Positions 34,128 through 45,200 of a stretch of 64,000 nucleotides of DNA are shown here, one piece after another. The DNA is taken from the NCBI GenBank assembly GCA_015231595.1, contig JADGBH010000003.1, forward strand, positions 52,569-116,568. Direction: 5' to 3'. Positions within the stretch are counted from its first letter, which is position 1. Each line of letters starts with the position of its first letter. The notes under the pieces were generated by a model. The model searched no databases. It saw only the letters and a list, made by a program, of their open reading frames with translations, and had not been told where the DNA came from. A program made the translations under genes and the position numbers. Source of the stretch: Desulfobacterales bacterium. Lineage in GTDB: Bacteria > Desulfobacterota > Desulfobacteria > Desulfobacterales > JADGBH01.

Positions 34128-35030
34128 TCATTGAATAGAACTTAGATCAATGCCATGTTTAGCTATTAATAATTTTAATTTATTTAACTCAGTTTCAGCA
34201 ATTTCAGCACGTTTGGCTTCTGATTCAGCACGTTTGGCTTCTGATTCAGCACGTTTGGCTTCTGATTCAGCACGTTTGGCTTCATCTTCAGCACGTTTAG
34301 CTTCTGATTCAGCTCGCTTGGCTTCTGATTCAGCTCTTTTGGCTTCATCTTCAGCAAAAGTGAGAATTAATTCCTCATTAGAATTATAAAATCTAAGCCA
34401 AGTAGTTTTTAGTCTTAAAAATTCGCCTTCCCATTTACCTAACCATACACCTAATTGATTGCTCCAAAGCCAATTTTTTTTATTGCTACGGATGACTTTA
34501 TATTTTCCGTTGTTTAAACACCACCCTCTTAATTTCTTTGTTTTTGGGTCGTAGCAAAAATATTCGTTAGTATTGAAAGTCTTTTCGTATAGACGTTTTT
34601 TATCTTTTAAATCAATTTCCAAAGTCGATGGAGAAGCTAATTCTATGATTACATTCGGATATTTTCCATCTTCTTCCCATAATATCCATGAATCACGTTC
34701 TTTAGTTCCATCAGTATTTTTTACAACAAAAAAATCAGGTCCGCGGTAATCTTTATTTTTAATTTGTTGTAAGCTGAAATAAATAAACATATTTCCACCG
34801 ACAAAATAGTCATCTCTATCTCGCCAGTGTGAATGCACAGATTCAATTAAAAAATTCATTTGAGCTCTATGCCAGTTTGATTCCATAGGGATACCATCCT
34901 CTGAAGGAAGTTCTAATTCTTCAAGCTTTTTTAAAATTAGTTCTGTATTATCTTTAGGAGTCTCTTGAACATCGTCTTCATAGGTTTCATAAGCTTCTTC
35001 ATTAACTTCATAAGCTATTGCTGATGACAT
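34128..35030 (-). CDS. Uma2-family (DUF820) PD-(D/E)XK protein with heptad-repeat tail
   Basis: The 300-residue protein has a Uma2/DUF820 domain (about 40-210) with the endonuclease-like core GPDFFVVKNTDG, NVIIELASPSTLEIDLKDK and TNEYFCYDPKTKKLRGW. The Asp, Glu and Lys of a PD-(D/E)XK site are present. Residues about 225-285 are about seven copies of the heptad AKRAESE, a charged coiled coil encoded by a 21-bp tandem repeat. Uma2 proteins are abundant in cyanobacteria and some Desulfobacterota; nuclease activity is assumed, and links to transposition or defence are unproven. A GGAGG site precedes the ATG. It is monocistronic. Confidence 0.85.
   Translation of the reverse strand: MSSAIAYEVNEEAYETYEDDVQETPKDNTELILKKLEELELPSEDGIPMESNWHRAQMNFLIESVHSHWRDRDDYFVGGNMFIYFSLQQIKNKDYRGPDFFVVKNTDGTKERDSWILWEEDGKYPNVIIELASPSTLEIDLKDKKRLYEKTFNTNEYFCYDPKTKKLRGWCLNNGKYKVIRSNKKNWLWSNQLGVWLGKWEGEFLRLKTTWLRFYNSNEELILTFAEDEAKRAESEAKRAESEAKRAEDEAKRAESEAKRAESEAKRAESEAKRAEIAETELNKLKLLIAKHGIDLSSIQ
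34207..34353 (-). repeat. 21-bp tandem repeat encoding AKRAESE heptads
   Basis: About seven 21-bp units run in frame within the Uma2 gene, with very little base variation between units. Because the period is a multiple of three, slippage would change coiled-coil length without a frameshift. The limits are approximate. Confidence 0.85.
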
Positions 35031-35168
35031 AGTTCCTCCTTAAAATTTAAATAAATTGTAAAACGAATATTGACTAAAACGAATTAAACTTTACTAAATA
35101 AACTAAAAATTGACAAGCATTTATGTGCATTGATGAATGCTTCAGATAGAGTTTTAGACATTAAAAAC

Positions 35169-35248
35169 TGACATATCATTACTATTTTTATATAGTGAAA
35201 TTTACTTATTCTTTTAGTTTTAGCCTTAGACATCTGAATGATATATCA
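35169..35248. repeat. 80-bp intergenic repeat, copy 3
   Basis: It begins TGACATATCATTACTATTTT and ends CTGAATGATATATCA, and aligns without gaps to the copies at 7118 and 19545. Its ends are the best inverted repeat of the three (ACTGACATATCATT against AATGATATATCAGT). It lies 5 nt beyond the stop of the TolC-like gene, so it may end the efflux operon transcript. Confidence 0.75.
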
Positions 35249-35253
35249 GTTAT

Positions 35254-36831
35254 TTATTCAATAATAATCCCTCTACGTTCTAACAGAGTACCTTCAAGTT
35301 TAAAAAAATTTGTTAAAGCTTTGAGATAGTTTACAAGCGCCTTGATTTCATTTATGCGGCTTGCAAGCAAATCCCTTTGAGCTTGAGCTACAAAAAAACT
35401 CGTAGAACGGCCTACACGAAATTTTTCAGTTTCAATTCGTAATTTTTCTTCTTGAAGCTTCATAGTAGCGCTGCTCGCAGAAATTTGTTCTTTAGTACGA
35501 AAAACTTCTACGAATGCTAAATGAACATCTAATTCCACAAGTTGTTTAAGATTTTTGAACGCAATTTCAGTTTGTTCCTGATTTAGAATCGCTCTTCTAT
35601 GCTGAGCTTTAGCATCTCTGTTAAAAAAAGGATATTCAAAACTAATTCCAGCTGTTGCTTCATATCCATCTCCAATGTTTCCGGCAGATTTAAAAAAAGA
35701 ATTGGCATATCCTGTGTTTCCTAAACTAATAAAAATATCCATTAATGGAAGCATACCGTTTTTAGTACGAACAATCTCTAATTTTTGACGATCAATATCA
35801 AGTTTTGCCTGATTTATTTCTGATCTCATCTCCAAAGTTTTGGCTATATGGGATTCAATATCTTTAAGCTCATCTTTCGGTATTGTAGGCGTATGCATTA
35901 AAACAACATTTTTATTCCAAAAATTCGGTGTAGGAGGATTAACTAAGCGTAATAGCTGTAATCGCACTGAATTGGCTGAACTTTTAGCATTGATAAATTC
36001 TTGTTCTTGAGTTGCAACCTCGGCTTGTACTGCGGTAATTTCTGATTCAGCCATGCTTCCTACTTGAATCATAGATTCAGTTTCGCTAAGCTGCTGTTTA
36101 GAAACTTTTAGGGATTCTTCTACAATTTCTATTTGACGCTGGGCAAGAGCATAATCCCAATATGCAGTTTCAACTTGTGCAACAAAAAATTCGCAAAATC
36201 CTCGAAATTCGTAGCGCGTAATTTCAGTATCAATCTTAGCTTGACGAAGTCTTGCTATATTTACGTCTTTGCCGTAACCTCGTTTTAGATGTTGAGTAAT
36301 TGATATTTGTCCGCCTGTTGAGAAAACTTGATCATTCATTGAAGAATCAGTTATGTCTGTGCTTAGTTCCGCTTCGATATATGTTCCTGTTGGGAAAAAT
36401 TTTTTTAAAGAGATAGCACCAGCATATAAGTCAGTTTTAGAGTTTCCACTATTGTTTTGGAATTGACTTAAGCTTTGAGTATCTTTGTGGGTTAATGATA
36501 CGTTAGCATTTATGCTCGGATCAAAGGCACTTTGTTCTTGATCTTCAAAAGTTTGCCGAATTATTGGATTTATTTTTTCCATCATTATTGATGGATTATT
36601 ATTTATTGATAGAAGTATTGCATCCTGTATGCTGATTTTAAGGGGTTCATTTTCAGATACAATTGGAACGGTATTTATTTTAGGTTTGATTTCAATGTTT
36701 TTATAATCATTTACAACCGATGTATTTTCATGATTAATACCGTTATTTTGCATCATTACACAAGATATTGGTAAAAAAAATAAAATTATAGCGAATATTT
36801 TTTTGATTTTGCATAGGACAATTGTTTTCAT
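35254..36831 (-). CDS. TolC-family outer membrane efflux protein
   Basis: The 525-residue product has a signal sequence (IFAIILFFLPISC) with a possible, non-ideal lipobox (PISC), then the duplicated OEP domains typical of TolC channels: long helices such as VSKQQLSETESMIQVGSMAESEITAVQAEV in the first half and the matching RIETEKFRVGRSTSFFVAQAQRDLL in the second. It forms the outer-membrane exit duct of the tripartite pump encoded just upstream. Its ATG overlaps the RND gene stop by 4 nt (ATGA), which means translational coupling. The exported substrate is unknown. Confidence 0.92.
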   Translation of the reverse strand: MKTIVLCKIKKIFAIILFFLPISCVMMQNNGINHENTSVVNDYKNIEIKPKINTVPIVSENEPLKISIQDAILLSINNNPSIMMEKINPIIRQTFEDQEQSAFDPSINANVSLTHKDTQSLSQFQNNSGNSKTDLYAGAISLKKFFPTGTYIEAELSTDITDSSMNDQVFSTGGQISITQHLKRGYGKDVNIARLRQAKIDTEITRYEFRGFCEFFVAQVETAYWDYALAQRQIEIVEESLKVSKQQLSETESMIQVGSMAESEITAVQAEVATQEQEFINAKSSANSVRLQLLRLVNPPTPNFWNKNVVLMHTPTIPKDELKDIESHIAKTLEMRSEINQAKLDIDRQKLEIVRTKNGMLPLMDIFISLGNTGYANSFFKSAGNIGDGYEATAGISFEYPFFNRDAKAQHRRAILNQEQTEIAFKNLKQLVELDVHLAFVEVFRTKEQISASSATMKLQEEKLRIETEKFRVGRSTSFFVAQAQRDLLASRINEIKALVNYLKALTNFFKLEGTLLERRGIIIE

Positions 36832-39800
36832 ATTTTTTTTACATCACCTTCTTTAAATTTTTTTTGTTCAAAGATTGAATATATTACCGGAACTACAACG
36901 AGAGTAATTAAAGTAGAACTTGTAAGACCTCCAACAACTGCTCTTGCCATAGGCGCTTGAGCTTCGCCTCCTTCTCCGAGACCTATAGCTAAAGGAATCA
37001 TTGCTAAAATAGTAGTAAGTGTAGTCATCAAAATCGGCCTGAGCCGTCTTCTTCCAGCTTCTACTATGGTATCACGAAGGGGCATATTATATTCATGGGA
37101 AAGTAAGTTGATATGATCAACCAACAAAATAGCATTATTAACAACGATTCCTCCTAACATGATACATCCAATATATGATTGAATATTAAAGGTCGTATTA
37201 GTCAAGAAAAGCATTAGAATTACTCCAATAAACGCTAAAGGGACTGAAAACATAACAACCAATGGATACTTAAATGATTCATACAAGGAAGCCATAACCA
37301 TATATACTAAAACAAGCGCAAGAATAAGGCTCAATAAAAGCTCGCTAAACGATTTTTGTTGCTCTTCGTAATCACCCCCAAAATTGATGCTAAAATCTCG
37401 AGGAAGCGGAAGCGTATGCAATGTTTCTCTAATTTCACTTAGAACCGATCCCATATCCCTTCCGCTAATATTTGCAGTTATATAGATAACCCTCTCTTGA
37501 TCTTTCCGCTCGACAACTACAGGACCTTGACGCGGAACAACTTTTACAACATTTCTGATTACAACTTGTTCACCTTCTGAATTGGAAATCGTAAGATTTA
37601 AAATATCTTCTAAATTTTGTTTTTCAGCATTTTTGAGTTTAATTAAAATAGAATATTCATAACCACCTTCTCTATAATTACCGGCAGATGACCCTGAAAG
37701 AACAGTTTTTAAAGTATTAGCTATTTTGGAAACTGTAAGCTTCATGTCAGCGGCTTTTTGTCTGTCTATAACTATAAGTTCTTCAGGGGAGCCTGTTTCT
37801 CGGCTAATTTTGGTATCGGTTATTCCATCTACATGCTTTATTATTTCATCAATGCGATTAGCAAGAATATTTGACGTATCAATATCATGTCCTCGTACTT
37901 CTATTTGTATACTGTCACTATCAGAAGTTCCCATTCTCAATAAAAATAAGCCCTGCCCTGCTCTTGTTCGTATTTTTACGCCCGGCAAAAACATAAGTTT
38001 TTTCCTGAGAATAGATGCTATTTCTTCGCTGGATCGTTTTCTTTCTTTAATAGGCTTTAACGCTACTCTTATTTCGCCAGTATGTCCGCCTCGCGAACTC
38101 CATCCAGAGCCACCAACAAAAGAAAGTACATTATCAATTTCAGGAACTTCCTTATTCAATATAGATTCAATCTGTTCAAAAGCTTTATCTACAAATTCAA
38201 GTCGTGTGCCTACAGCCATTTCTCCATTAATTCTTACTTCGCCTTCATCTGTAGAAGGCATTAATTCGACGCCAACTAACGGAATTAAGAAAAAGCATCC
38301 TACAAAAATACAAAATATCAATAAAAGTATTAATGCCCGATGATTAAGGGAAAAGTTAAGTAAATATTTATAATTATTTTCCAATGAAACAATAAATTTA
38401 TTCGTTAATCTAAAGAATTTATTGGCTTTTATCTCTCCATTTCCATTATTTGCTGTAGTAACATTTTTGCCAATACGGGAAGCAAGCATGGGAATAAGGG
38501 TAAGAGAAACTACTAATGAGCAGGATAGTGAAAAACTTACAACATAAGAAAGCTGCTTAAACATAATTCCAGACATACCCCTTAAAAAGATAAGAGGTAA
38601 AAAAACAGCTAAAGTAGTTAAGGTGCTTGCTATAACAGCCGCCATAATTTCTTGGCTGCCCTTTACGGCGGCGGATACAGAATCATGTCCTGATTCTTTG
38701 AATCGATAAATATTTTCTAAAACAACAATAGCATTATCAACTAACATGCCTACTCCAAGAGCAAGCCCACCTAATGTCATTAAATTTAAAGTAAAATTAC
38801 CAAAATACATCAATGAAAAAGTTGCGATAACGGAAATAGGAATAGTAGTAACAATAATAGCTGTGTTTGGGATATTGCCAAGAAAAAATAAAAGCACTAA
38901 TATTGACAGTAAACCTCCATACAATACGGATGTGCTTAAGTTAGTAATTGAACGTTGAATATAGTTAGATGTGTCAATAATAGGAATAATGCTCATTTGT
39001 GGGATATCGTTATTGATTCTCTCAATTTCTTTAAGAACAGCACTAGCTACATCAACAGTATTTTTTCCAGATTGCTTACTTACTGTAAGACGAACTCCAG
39101 GTTTTCCGTTTACGCGAATAATACGAGTAATTTTCTCCCATGTATCTTCGATATCAGCTATTTCCTTTAATTGTATAGAAACTCCGTCACGTAAAGCAAT
39201 AACTGTATTTTCTATTTCTTCTATGCTGTTATAAATTCCAGGAGTCCGAATAGTAACGTCAAATAAACCTTGTTCTATAGTTCCTGCAGGAAGATTAATA
39301 TTTTCTTCTTTTAATCTGGCAATAATTTGGTCTATAGAAAGCCCTAAAGCATTTATTTTGGCTGGATTTAAATTAACATTGATTTGCCTATTTACTCCTC
39401 CTCTAATATCCAAAGATGCTACTCCATCGATACGCTCAATTCTATTTTTAATTTGATTATCAATAATTTTTCTGACTGTAATAGGATCTAAATTACTTGC
39501 TACTCCAAGTATAAGAATAGGAAAAGAAGCGAGGTCAAATTTTCTTAACGAAGGTCTTTCAGCATCTTCTGGCAAATGGCTAATAACTCTATCTAAACGG
39601 TCTCTAATATCGTTAGCTGCTGCATCCAAATCTGTCCCCCATGCAAAACTAACTCGAACACTGCTTTGCCCTTCTGAAGATACTGAATTAACTTCCTCTA
39701 CTCCTGGTACAGCGGTTACTGCTTCTTCGATCGGACGGGTAATTAATTCTTCAACTTCCTCAGGTCCGGCATTTTCATAGCCTGTACTAACACTTAAAGT

Positions 39801-39929
39801 CGGGTAAGTTATATCTGGCATTAAATCAATAGAAAGGCGTGATAAAGAAATTCCTCCGATAATAATAATGATAAGATAAACCATTATTGTCAAAACTGGC
39901 CGCTTAACTGAAAAATTAGCTATATTCAT
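36828..39929 (-). CDS. HAE1-type RND efflux pump inner-membrane subunit
   Basis: The 1033-residue AcrB-like permease starts MNIANFSVKRPVLTIMVYL and has twelve predicted TM helices and two large periplasmic loops. Typical RND motifs are present: SIDLMPDITYPTLSVSTGY, GGLALGVGMLVDNAIVVLENIY in TM4 (Asp then Asn where AcrB has two Asp), and a C-terminal GRRRLRPILMTTLTTILAMIPLA. It exchanges protons for substrates expelled through the adaptor and TolC partner. The gene lies 2 nt after the adaptor gene and overlaps the TolC gene, a complete tripartite operon. Substrate type (drugs, solvents or lipids) cannot be assigned. Confidence 0.95.
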   Translation of the reverse strand: MNIANFSVKRPVLTIMVYLIIIIIGGISLSRLSIDLMPDITYPTLSVSTGYENAGPEEVEELITRPIEEAVTAVPGVEEVNSVSSEGQSSVRVSFAWGTDLDAAANDIRDRLDRVISHLPEDAERPSLRKFDLASFPILILGVASNLDPITVRKIIDNQIKNRIERIDGVASLDIRGGVNRQINVNLNPAKINALGLSIDQIIARLKEENINLPAGTIEQGLFDVTIRTPGIYNSIEEIENTVIALRDGVSIQLKEIADIEDTWEKITRIIRVNGKPGVRLTVSKQSGKNTVDVASAVLKEIERINNDIPQMSIIPIIDTSNYIQRSITNLSTSVLYGGLLSILVLLFFLGNIPNTAIIVTTIPISVIATFSLMYFGNFTLNLMTLGGLALGVGMLVDNAIVVLENIYRFKESGHDSVSAAVKGSQEIMAAVIASTLTTLAVFLPLIFLRGMSGIMFKQLSYVVSFSLSCSLVVSLTLIPMLASRIGKNVTTANNGNGEIKANKFFRLTNKFIVSLENNYKYLLNFSLNHRALILLLIFCIFVGCFFLIPLVGVELMPSTDEGEVRINGEMAVGTRLEFVDKAFEQIESILNKEVPEIDNVLSFVGGSGWSSRGGHTGEIRVALKPIKERKRSSEEIASILRKKLMFLPGVKIRTRAGQGLFLLRMGTSDSDSIQIEVRGHDIDTSNILANRIDEIIKHVDGITDTKISRETGSPEELIVIDRQKAADMKLTVSKIANTLKTVLSGSSAGNYREGGYEYSILIKLKNAEKQNLEDILNLTISNSEGEQVVIRNVVKVVPRQGPVVVERKDQERVIYITANISGRDMGSVLSEIRETLHTLPLPRDFSINFGGDYEEQQKSFSELLLSLILALVLVYMVMASLYESFKYPLVVMFSVPLAFIGVILMLFLTNTTFNIQSYIGCIMLGGIVVNNAILLVDHINLLSHEYNMPLRDTIVEAGRRRLRPILMTTLTTILAMIPLAIGLGEGGEAQAPMARAVVGGLTSSTLITLVVVPVIYSIFEQKKFKEGDVKKI

Positions 39930-39931
39930 TG

Positions 39932-41116
39932 TTATTGTCCTTGATTCTTGTTTTCATTTTTTTCGTTAGGAATCATTATCAAAGCACCATCTTCCAAAAG
40001 ATGATGACCTATGGTAACAACCTTGCCAGTAGCAGAAGGACTTAAAATTTCAGCTTGAGTATTATTTACAATGCCTATACTTGCTTGGATAAAATTAGCT
40101 TTTTTATTCTCAGCATCGACTAAAAAAAAACCTTGTGAACCATTTCGTTTAGCCAAAGCAGCTGTTGGAATTATAGTAGTGTTTTTATGTTCTTCAAATT
40201 GAAGAACAACCCTTACAAACATTCCGGGCTTTAATAATTTGTTAGGATTAGGAACTTCTATTTCGACTCTTGCTTCACGGGATTTTTCTTTCATTAGGGG
40301 CGCTATTCTTATTACTTTTCCTGTAAAAGTTTGATTTAAAAATGCGTCAGTAGAAATAACCGCCGGCAGTCCAATTTTAATTTTAGTATAATCTTTTTCT
40401 ATTACATGAATAACGGCAATAAGCTTACCAATATCAATAACAGAAACAACCGGAGTATTAACAGATAGCAAAGCTCCTTCGTCAACAAATCTCTCTCCAA
40501 TTACTTGAAACACAGCCGTATTATTTTCAGGCACTTTAATTTGAGCGTAAGAAAGTTTAAGATTTGCCATCATTAATGCCGCTTCTTTTTGGGATACTTG
40601 GGCAGCTGCAACCTTTAGTTTTGCTTGTTGGGTTTTATATTCAGACTCTGCTGAATCTAATTGAGAATCTGAAATAATTTTATTTTTCCTAAGAGTTAAT
40701 GCTCTTTCATATTCACGTTTTGAGTTTTCAAGTGTATTTTCGCTTTCCTGCAGATTGGCTTTTGCTACATCTAATTCTGCGTTAGTTTGCTGGACTTGTT
40801 GGAGATATTCATCATCATCCATTACAGCCACTAATTGGCCTCCTTTAACTTCATTTCCGATATTAACGAATATTTTTTTTACTCTACCGCTTATTTTAGG
40901 AGCTAAGACATATTCAATATTTGAATATAAAGAGCCAGTAAAATTCCTTATTTCTTGAATATTTGATTTTATTATAGGCGCTACTTCTACAGCAATAGAG
41001 CTACCTCGGCTTTTAGGTTTAATGTCTTGTTTAGTTGCGAATGCTTTTTCATAAATTCGCATACCTAAAAAGCCAACAAATAAAATGATAATTAAGCTAA
41101 TAAAAATTTTTTTCAT
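39932..41116 (-). CDS. RND efflux periplasmic adaptor (membrane fusion protein)
   Basis: The 394-residue protein has an N-terminal membrane anchor (IFISLIIILFVGFLGMRIY), a lipoyl-like half domain (GRVKKIFVNIGNEVKGGQLVAVMDD), a helical hairpin (about 105-190), the second lipoyl half and barrel domains with LLKPGMFVRVVLQFEE and a C-terminal membrane-proximal domain. This is the HlyD/AcrA adaptor fold joining the inner-membrane pump to the outer channel. The ATG has AAAGGGG upstream. It is the first gene of the efflux operon, transcribed from the divergent region 41117-41436. No regulator gene sits beside it. Confidence 0.94.
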   Translation of the reverse strand: MKKIFISLIIILFVGFLGMRIYEKAFATKQDIKPKSRGSSIAVEVAPIIKSNIQEIRNFTGSLYSNIEYVLAPKISGRVKKIFVNIGNEVKGGQLVAVMDDDEYLQQVQQTNAELDVAKANLQESENTLENSKREYERALTLRKNKIISDSQLDSAESEYKTQQAKLKVAAAQVSQKEAALMMANLKLSYAQIKVPENNTAVFQVIGERFVDEGALLSVNTPVVSVIDIGKLIAVIHVIEKDYTKIKIGLPAVISTDAFLNQTFTGKVIRIAPLMKEKSREARVEIEVPNPNKLLKPGMFVRVVLQFEEHKNTTIIPTAALAKRNGSQGFFLVDAENKKANFIQASIGIVNNTQAEILSPSATGKVVTIGHHLLEDGALIMIPNEKNENKNQGQ

Positions 41117-41436
41117 AAAACCCCTTTAGATTTAATATTTTTTTTAATAACTAATAGATAGACTTGATATTGACCATGTAAAAATAAAAAAAGTTTACAA
41201 TATTTTTTCTTTACGAAATAAAAAATATTATTGTCTCAATTTATAATTTTAATTGTTGTTTTATTAACACCAATTAGACGTTTTGGCAAAAAATTTCATC
41301 AACCTCGTTCCTATCGAAAATCATACAATATATTTTTGCTAAATAATTATTGACAAAAAATAAAAATAAAAGACAATAAAGAACATATTCCGCTTTAATT
41401 ATATAAAATTTTATCTCGCTGAAAAAGATTTAAACT
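41117..41436. other. Divergent intergenic region between the efflux operon and cheR
   Basis: This AT-rich gap of 320 bases must carry promoters for both directions. On the plus strand TTGACA occurs at 41350 with a poor -10 (ACAATA) 17 nt later. I see no strong promoter, operator palindrome or small gene. Confidence 0.4.
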
Positions 41437-42267
41437 ATGGAATCCATAATCAATAAAGTTCTACAAGCCATTCAAGTCTCAAGAAATATAGACTTATGGG
41501 GTTATCATAATTCGTTACTTAATGAAAAAATACAAAAACGAATTGATTTACTTGGTTTAAAAAATTTGGCGGAATATCTAAATAGGCTATATTCGGATGA
41601 AATGGAAAGCCATACCTTAATTGAAGAAATCTTGATTAAGGTGAGTAATTTTTTCAGAAATCCGATTGTTTTTGAAATAATAGGGCAAAATATTCTTCCT
41701 CAAATAATAGAATCAAAAATCAACACAGGAAATCATGAAATTCGTGTTTGGAGTGCTGGTTGTGCAAGCGGAGAGGAACCTTATTCAATAGCTATTTTAA
41801 TAAATGATTTGTTGGAAAATAATATAAACAATTTTACTCCTTTTATTTTTGCAACTGATATAAGTGATGAAGCTCTTAAAACAGCGGCTTCAGGCTTATT
41901 CCCAAAAAAATCATTAATGGACACTAAGTTAAGAATTATAGAACGTTATTTTACAAAAACCAGTACAGGTTTTAAGATAGACCCAATAATACAAAATATG
42001 GTTAAATTTTCTAATGATGATCTTACTTCTGTAAAACGATTTGCGCCTTCTGAAAGCATATTTGGCACTTTTGATTTGATTTTATGCAGAAACGTATTAA
42101 TTTATTTTGATGATAAACTTCAGGATATTGTATTAGAAAAGCTTTACAGAGCCTTAAATAAAGGAGGCTTCTTAATTTTAGGTGACTGTGAGTTTATTAC
42201 AGAAAAAATATCCCAAAACTTAGTAAAAATTGATAATCGGAATAGAATTTTTCAAAAGCCTCTATAA
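41437..42267 (+). CDS. CheR-type protein-glutamate O-methyltransferase
   Basis: The 276-residue cytosolic protein has the CheR layout: an N-terminal helical domain (1-75) ending in SNFFRNP, and an S-adenosylmethionine-binding Rossmann domain with VWSAGCASGEEPYSIA, FATDISDEAL and FDLILCRNVLIYF. CheR methylates glutamates on chemoreceptors. There is no MCP, CheA, CheW or CheB gene nearby. Instead a hybrid kinase with a 4-helix sensor and HAMP follows 19 nt downstream, so the substrate may be that kinase or a distant receptor. The ATG at 41437 lacks a strong ribosome site. Confidence 0.9.
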   Translation: MESIINKVLQAIQVSRNIDLWGYHNSLLNEKIQKRIDLLGLKNLAEYLNRLYSDEMESHTLIEEILIKVSNFFRNPIVFEIIGQNILPQIIESKINTGNHEIRVWSAGCASGEEPYSIAILINDLLENNINNFTPFIFATDISDEALKTAASGLFPKKSLMDTKLRIIERYFTKTSTGFKIDPIIQNMVKFSNDDLTSVKRFAPSESIFGTFDLILCRNVLIYFDDKLQDIVLEKLYRALNKGGFLILGDCEFITEKISQNLVKIDNRNRIFQKPL

Positions 42268-42286
42268 ACATAAAGGATTTAAAAAA

Positions 42287-45200
42287 ATGAAATTATTAAA
42301 TTATATAACTATTAAATCTCGTATGAACATCGCCTTTGGGCTTTTTATTTTGTTTTTTATTTTTTTTAGCTTGTTTAATCTTAAAGAGCTTAACGAATTA
42401 GGTAAATTAACTTCAGATCTGTATAATCATCCTTTTACAGTCTCAAATAATGTTCTTCAAGCAAAGACTTCTATTTATGCCATACACAGAAGCATGAAAG
42501 ATGTGGTGCTTTCAAAATCTGAATTTGAAATAAATGAAGCTGTATATGCTGTGCAAACAAAAGAAAAAAATGTATATGAATGCCTTGATATCGTAAAAAA
42601 ACAAATATTAGAACAAGAAGGAAAGCGTCTTGAAGAAGAAGCTCGTCATTTATTTGTGGCTTGGAAGCCTATTCGTTCCGAAGTTATTGAACTCGCTTTA
42701 AAAGGCAAGCATGATGAAGCAGCCTTAATTACAAGAAAAAAAGGCGCAGAACATGTAGAACTCTTGGTTGAAAAAATAATGGAACTATCATCTTATGCCG
42801 GAGACAAAGCTTATAAATTTATGCAAGATGCCATACAAGTTCAGGTGAAAATCAAGCAAACTATAATCATTATTATTGTTTTTGTTATATTGATATTTTG
42901 GGCAGTTGCATATTTATTGATGGACAGTATTTTATCATCAGTTGCCGATCTTAAAGATACAATGTCAGAAATAACGAAAACCGGAAAGCTAACTAAATCC
43001 GAAATAAAAGGCAAAAATGAGATTACTCAAATGGCTCAAGATTTTAATCATTTAATTGAAAGTTTAGAAACTCAATTTTGGCTAAGGGAAGGGCTAAATG
43101 AATTAAATAAAGAGTTAAGCGGCGACCTAACTTTTCATGATATTGTTACGAAGAGTATAAATTTTGTATCCAGATATATTTCGGCATGCTCTGGAGCATT
43201 GTTCCTCTATAATAAAAATAATGATATATCTGAATTAAAATCATCTTTTGCTTTTGTGGAAAGAAAATATCTTGCTAATCAATTTAAGCGGGGCGAAGGA
43301 ATTGTGGGACAAGTCGCTGTTGAAAAAAAACCAATTTTATTAAAAAATATTAATAGGGAAGAAGCTTTAGGTATGGCTGGAACTGTAAGTGAACCTCCAA
43401 AAAACATTTACACTGTTCCATTGTTATACGAAGATGACCTACTTGGCATAATTGAAGTAGCTTCATTTGAAGATATTACGAATAATAAAATAAATTTTTT
43501 AAACGATAGTGCTCAGATTATTTCTACTGTTTTATATACGACACGTCAGGGTCAACGTATCAGAGAATTATTAAAAGAAACCCAACAAGCTAACGAAGAA
43601 CTCAATGCTCGTTCAGATGAGGTTAATAGAGCTAATGAAAAACTGACAACATTAAATAAAGAGCTTGAAGCCCAATCAATGGAGCTAAAGGCTCAAGCAG
43701 CGGAATTAGAAGCCCAGAAAAAAGAACTTGAAGCAAAACGTATTCAAGTCGAAGAAGCTGACAAATTAAAGTCAGAATTTCTTTCCAACATGAGCCATGA
43801 GCTTAGAACTCCTTTAAATAGCATACTCGCTCTATCTCAACTTATGATAACTAAAGGCACTGGAAAAAATCAAGAAAAGGAAGCAGAATTTCTTAAAGTA
43901 ATAGAGAGAAATGGCCGGCATCTTTTATCTTTAATTAATGATATTTTAGATTTATCAAAAATTGAATCTGGACGCATGGAGCTTTATCCGACTAAATTTA
44001 CGGCTAAAAAGCTGATTGATCAATGCATGGAAATTATCCTTCCGATGATTCAGAAAAAAAATCTGGGATATTTTGTAGATATTAAGCATGATTTATTACT
44101 GTATAATGATGATGAAAAAATAAAACAAATAGTTTTGAATTTACTTTCCAATGCTGTAAAATTTACAAAGACTGGGAAAATAGATGTTTCTGTATGCAAA
44201 TTCAATGGAAACGCTTTATTTTCTATTAAAGATACTGGTATTGGAATAAGCCCTGATTTTATAAAATATATTTTTGACGAATTTCGTCAAATTGATGGTT
44301 CTACAGCAAGATCATATGAAGGAACAGGCCTTGGCCTTTCAATTTCACAAAAATTAGCAAAATTGATGGGCGGAGAAATTATCGCAGAATCTGTTGAAGG
44401 CAAAGGAAGTACTTTCACGCTAAAAATTCCGATAATGACTTCTGAAGATAATAAATCGTCTATTTCATTTGAAAAAAAAAATAGTGAAATAATTTCAGAA
44501 AAACGAAAGATTCTGGTCATTGATGATGATAAAAAGATGTGCGTGTTAGTGAAAAATTATTTAGAAGATGCTGGTTATCAAGTTACAATAGCTTTAGGAG
44601 GCAAAGAAGGTATTAACCTTGCTAAAAATATTAAACCTTATGCTATTTTATTAGATATTCTTATGCCTAATATGGACGGATGGGAAGTATTGGGAAAATT
44701 AAAATCAAACAGTCAAACAAAAGACATTCCCGTTATTATTGTATCCATAAGTCATGATAGATCAACTGGCATGGCGCTTGGAGCATCGGGCTATATTCAT
44801 AAGCCTGTTGATAAGTCCATACTGCTTACAGAAATAGAAAAAATATCAGCTGTGTATAAAATATATCGTATTGCCGCCGTTGATGACGATCCTATTATTC
44901 GGCAACAGATTAAAATGTTGCTTGAAGAAAAAAATTATATAGTAGAAACTTTTTCTAATGGTAAAGAATTTTTAATAAGCTCTTCAACTAATCCGCCAGA
45001 TTTAATAATTTTAGATTTAGTCATGCCTGAAATGGACGGATTTGAAGTTTTAGAGAAAATAAAAAAAGAATCTTCTCTTTCAGGTATTCCAGTCATTATT
45101 CTTACATCCAAAGATATTAATCGCAATGAGCGTGAATTCTTAAAGAAAATTACAACAAGATTAATGTCTAAAGGAGAAATGAAGAATGAAGTTTTTTTAA

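Noticed and set aside
34150..34389. Plus-strand open frame encoding a Ser/Ala/Leu-rich repeat peptide.
   Set aside because: It is the antisense shadow of the AKRAESE heptad repeats in the Uma2 gene.
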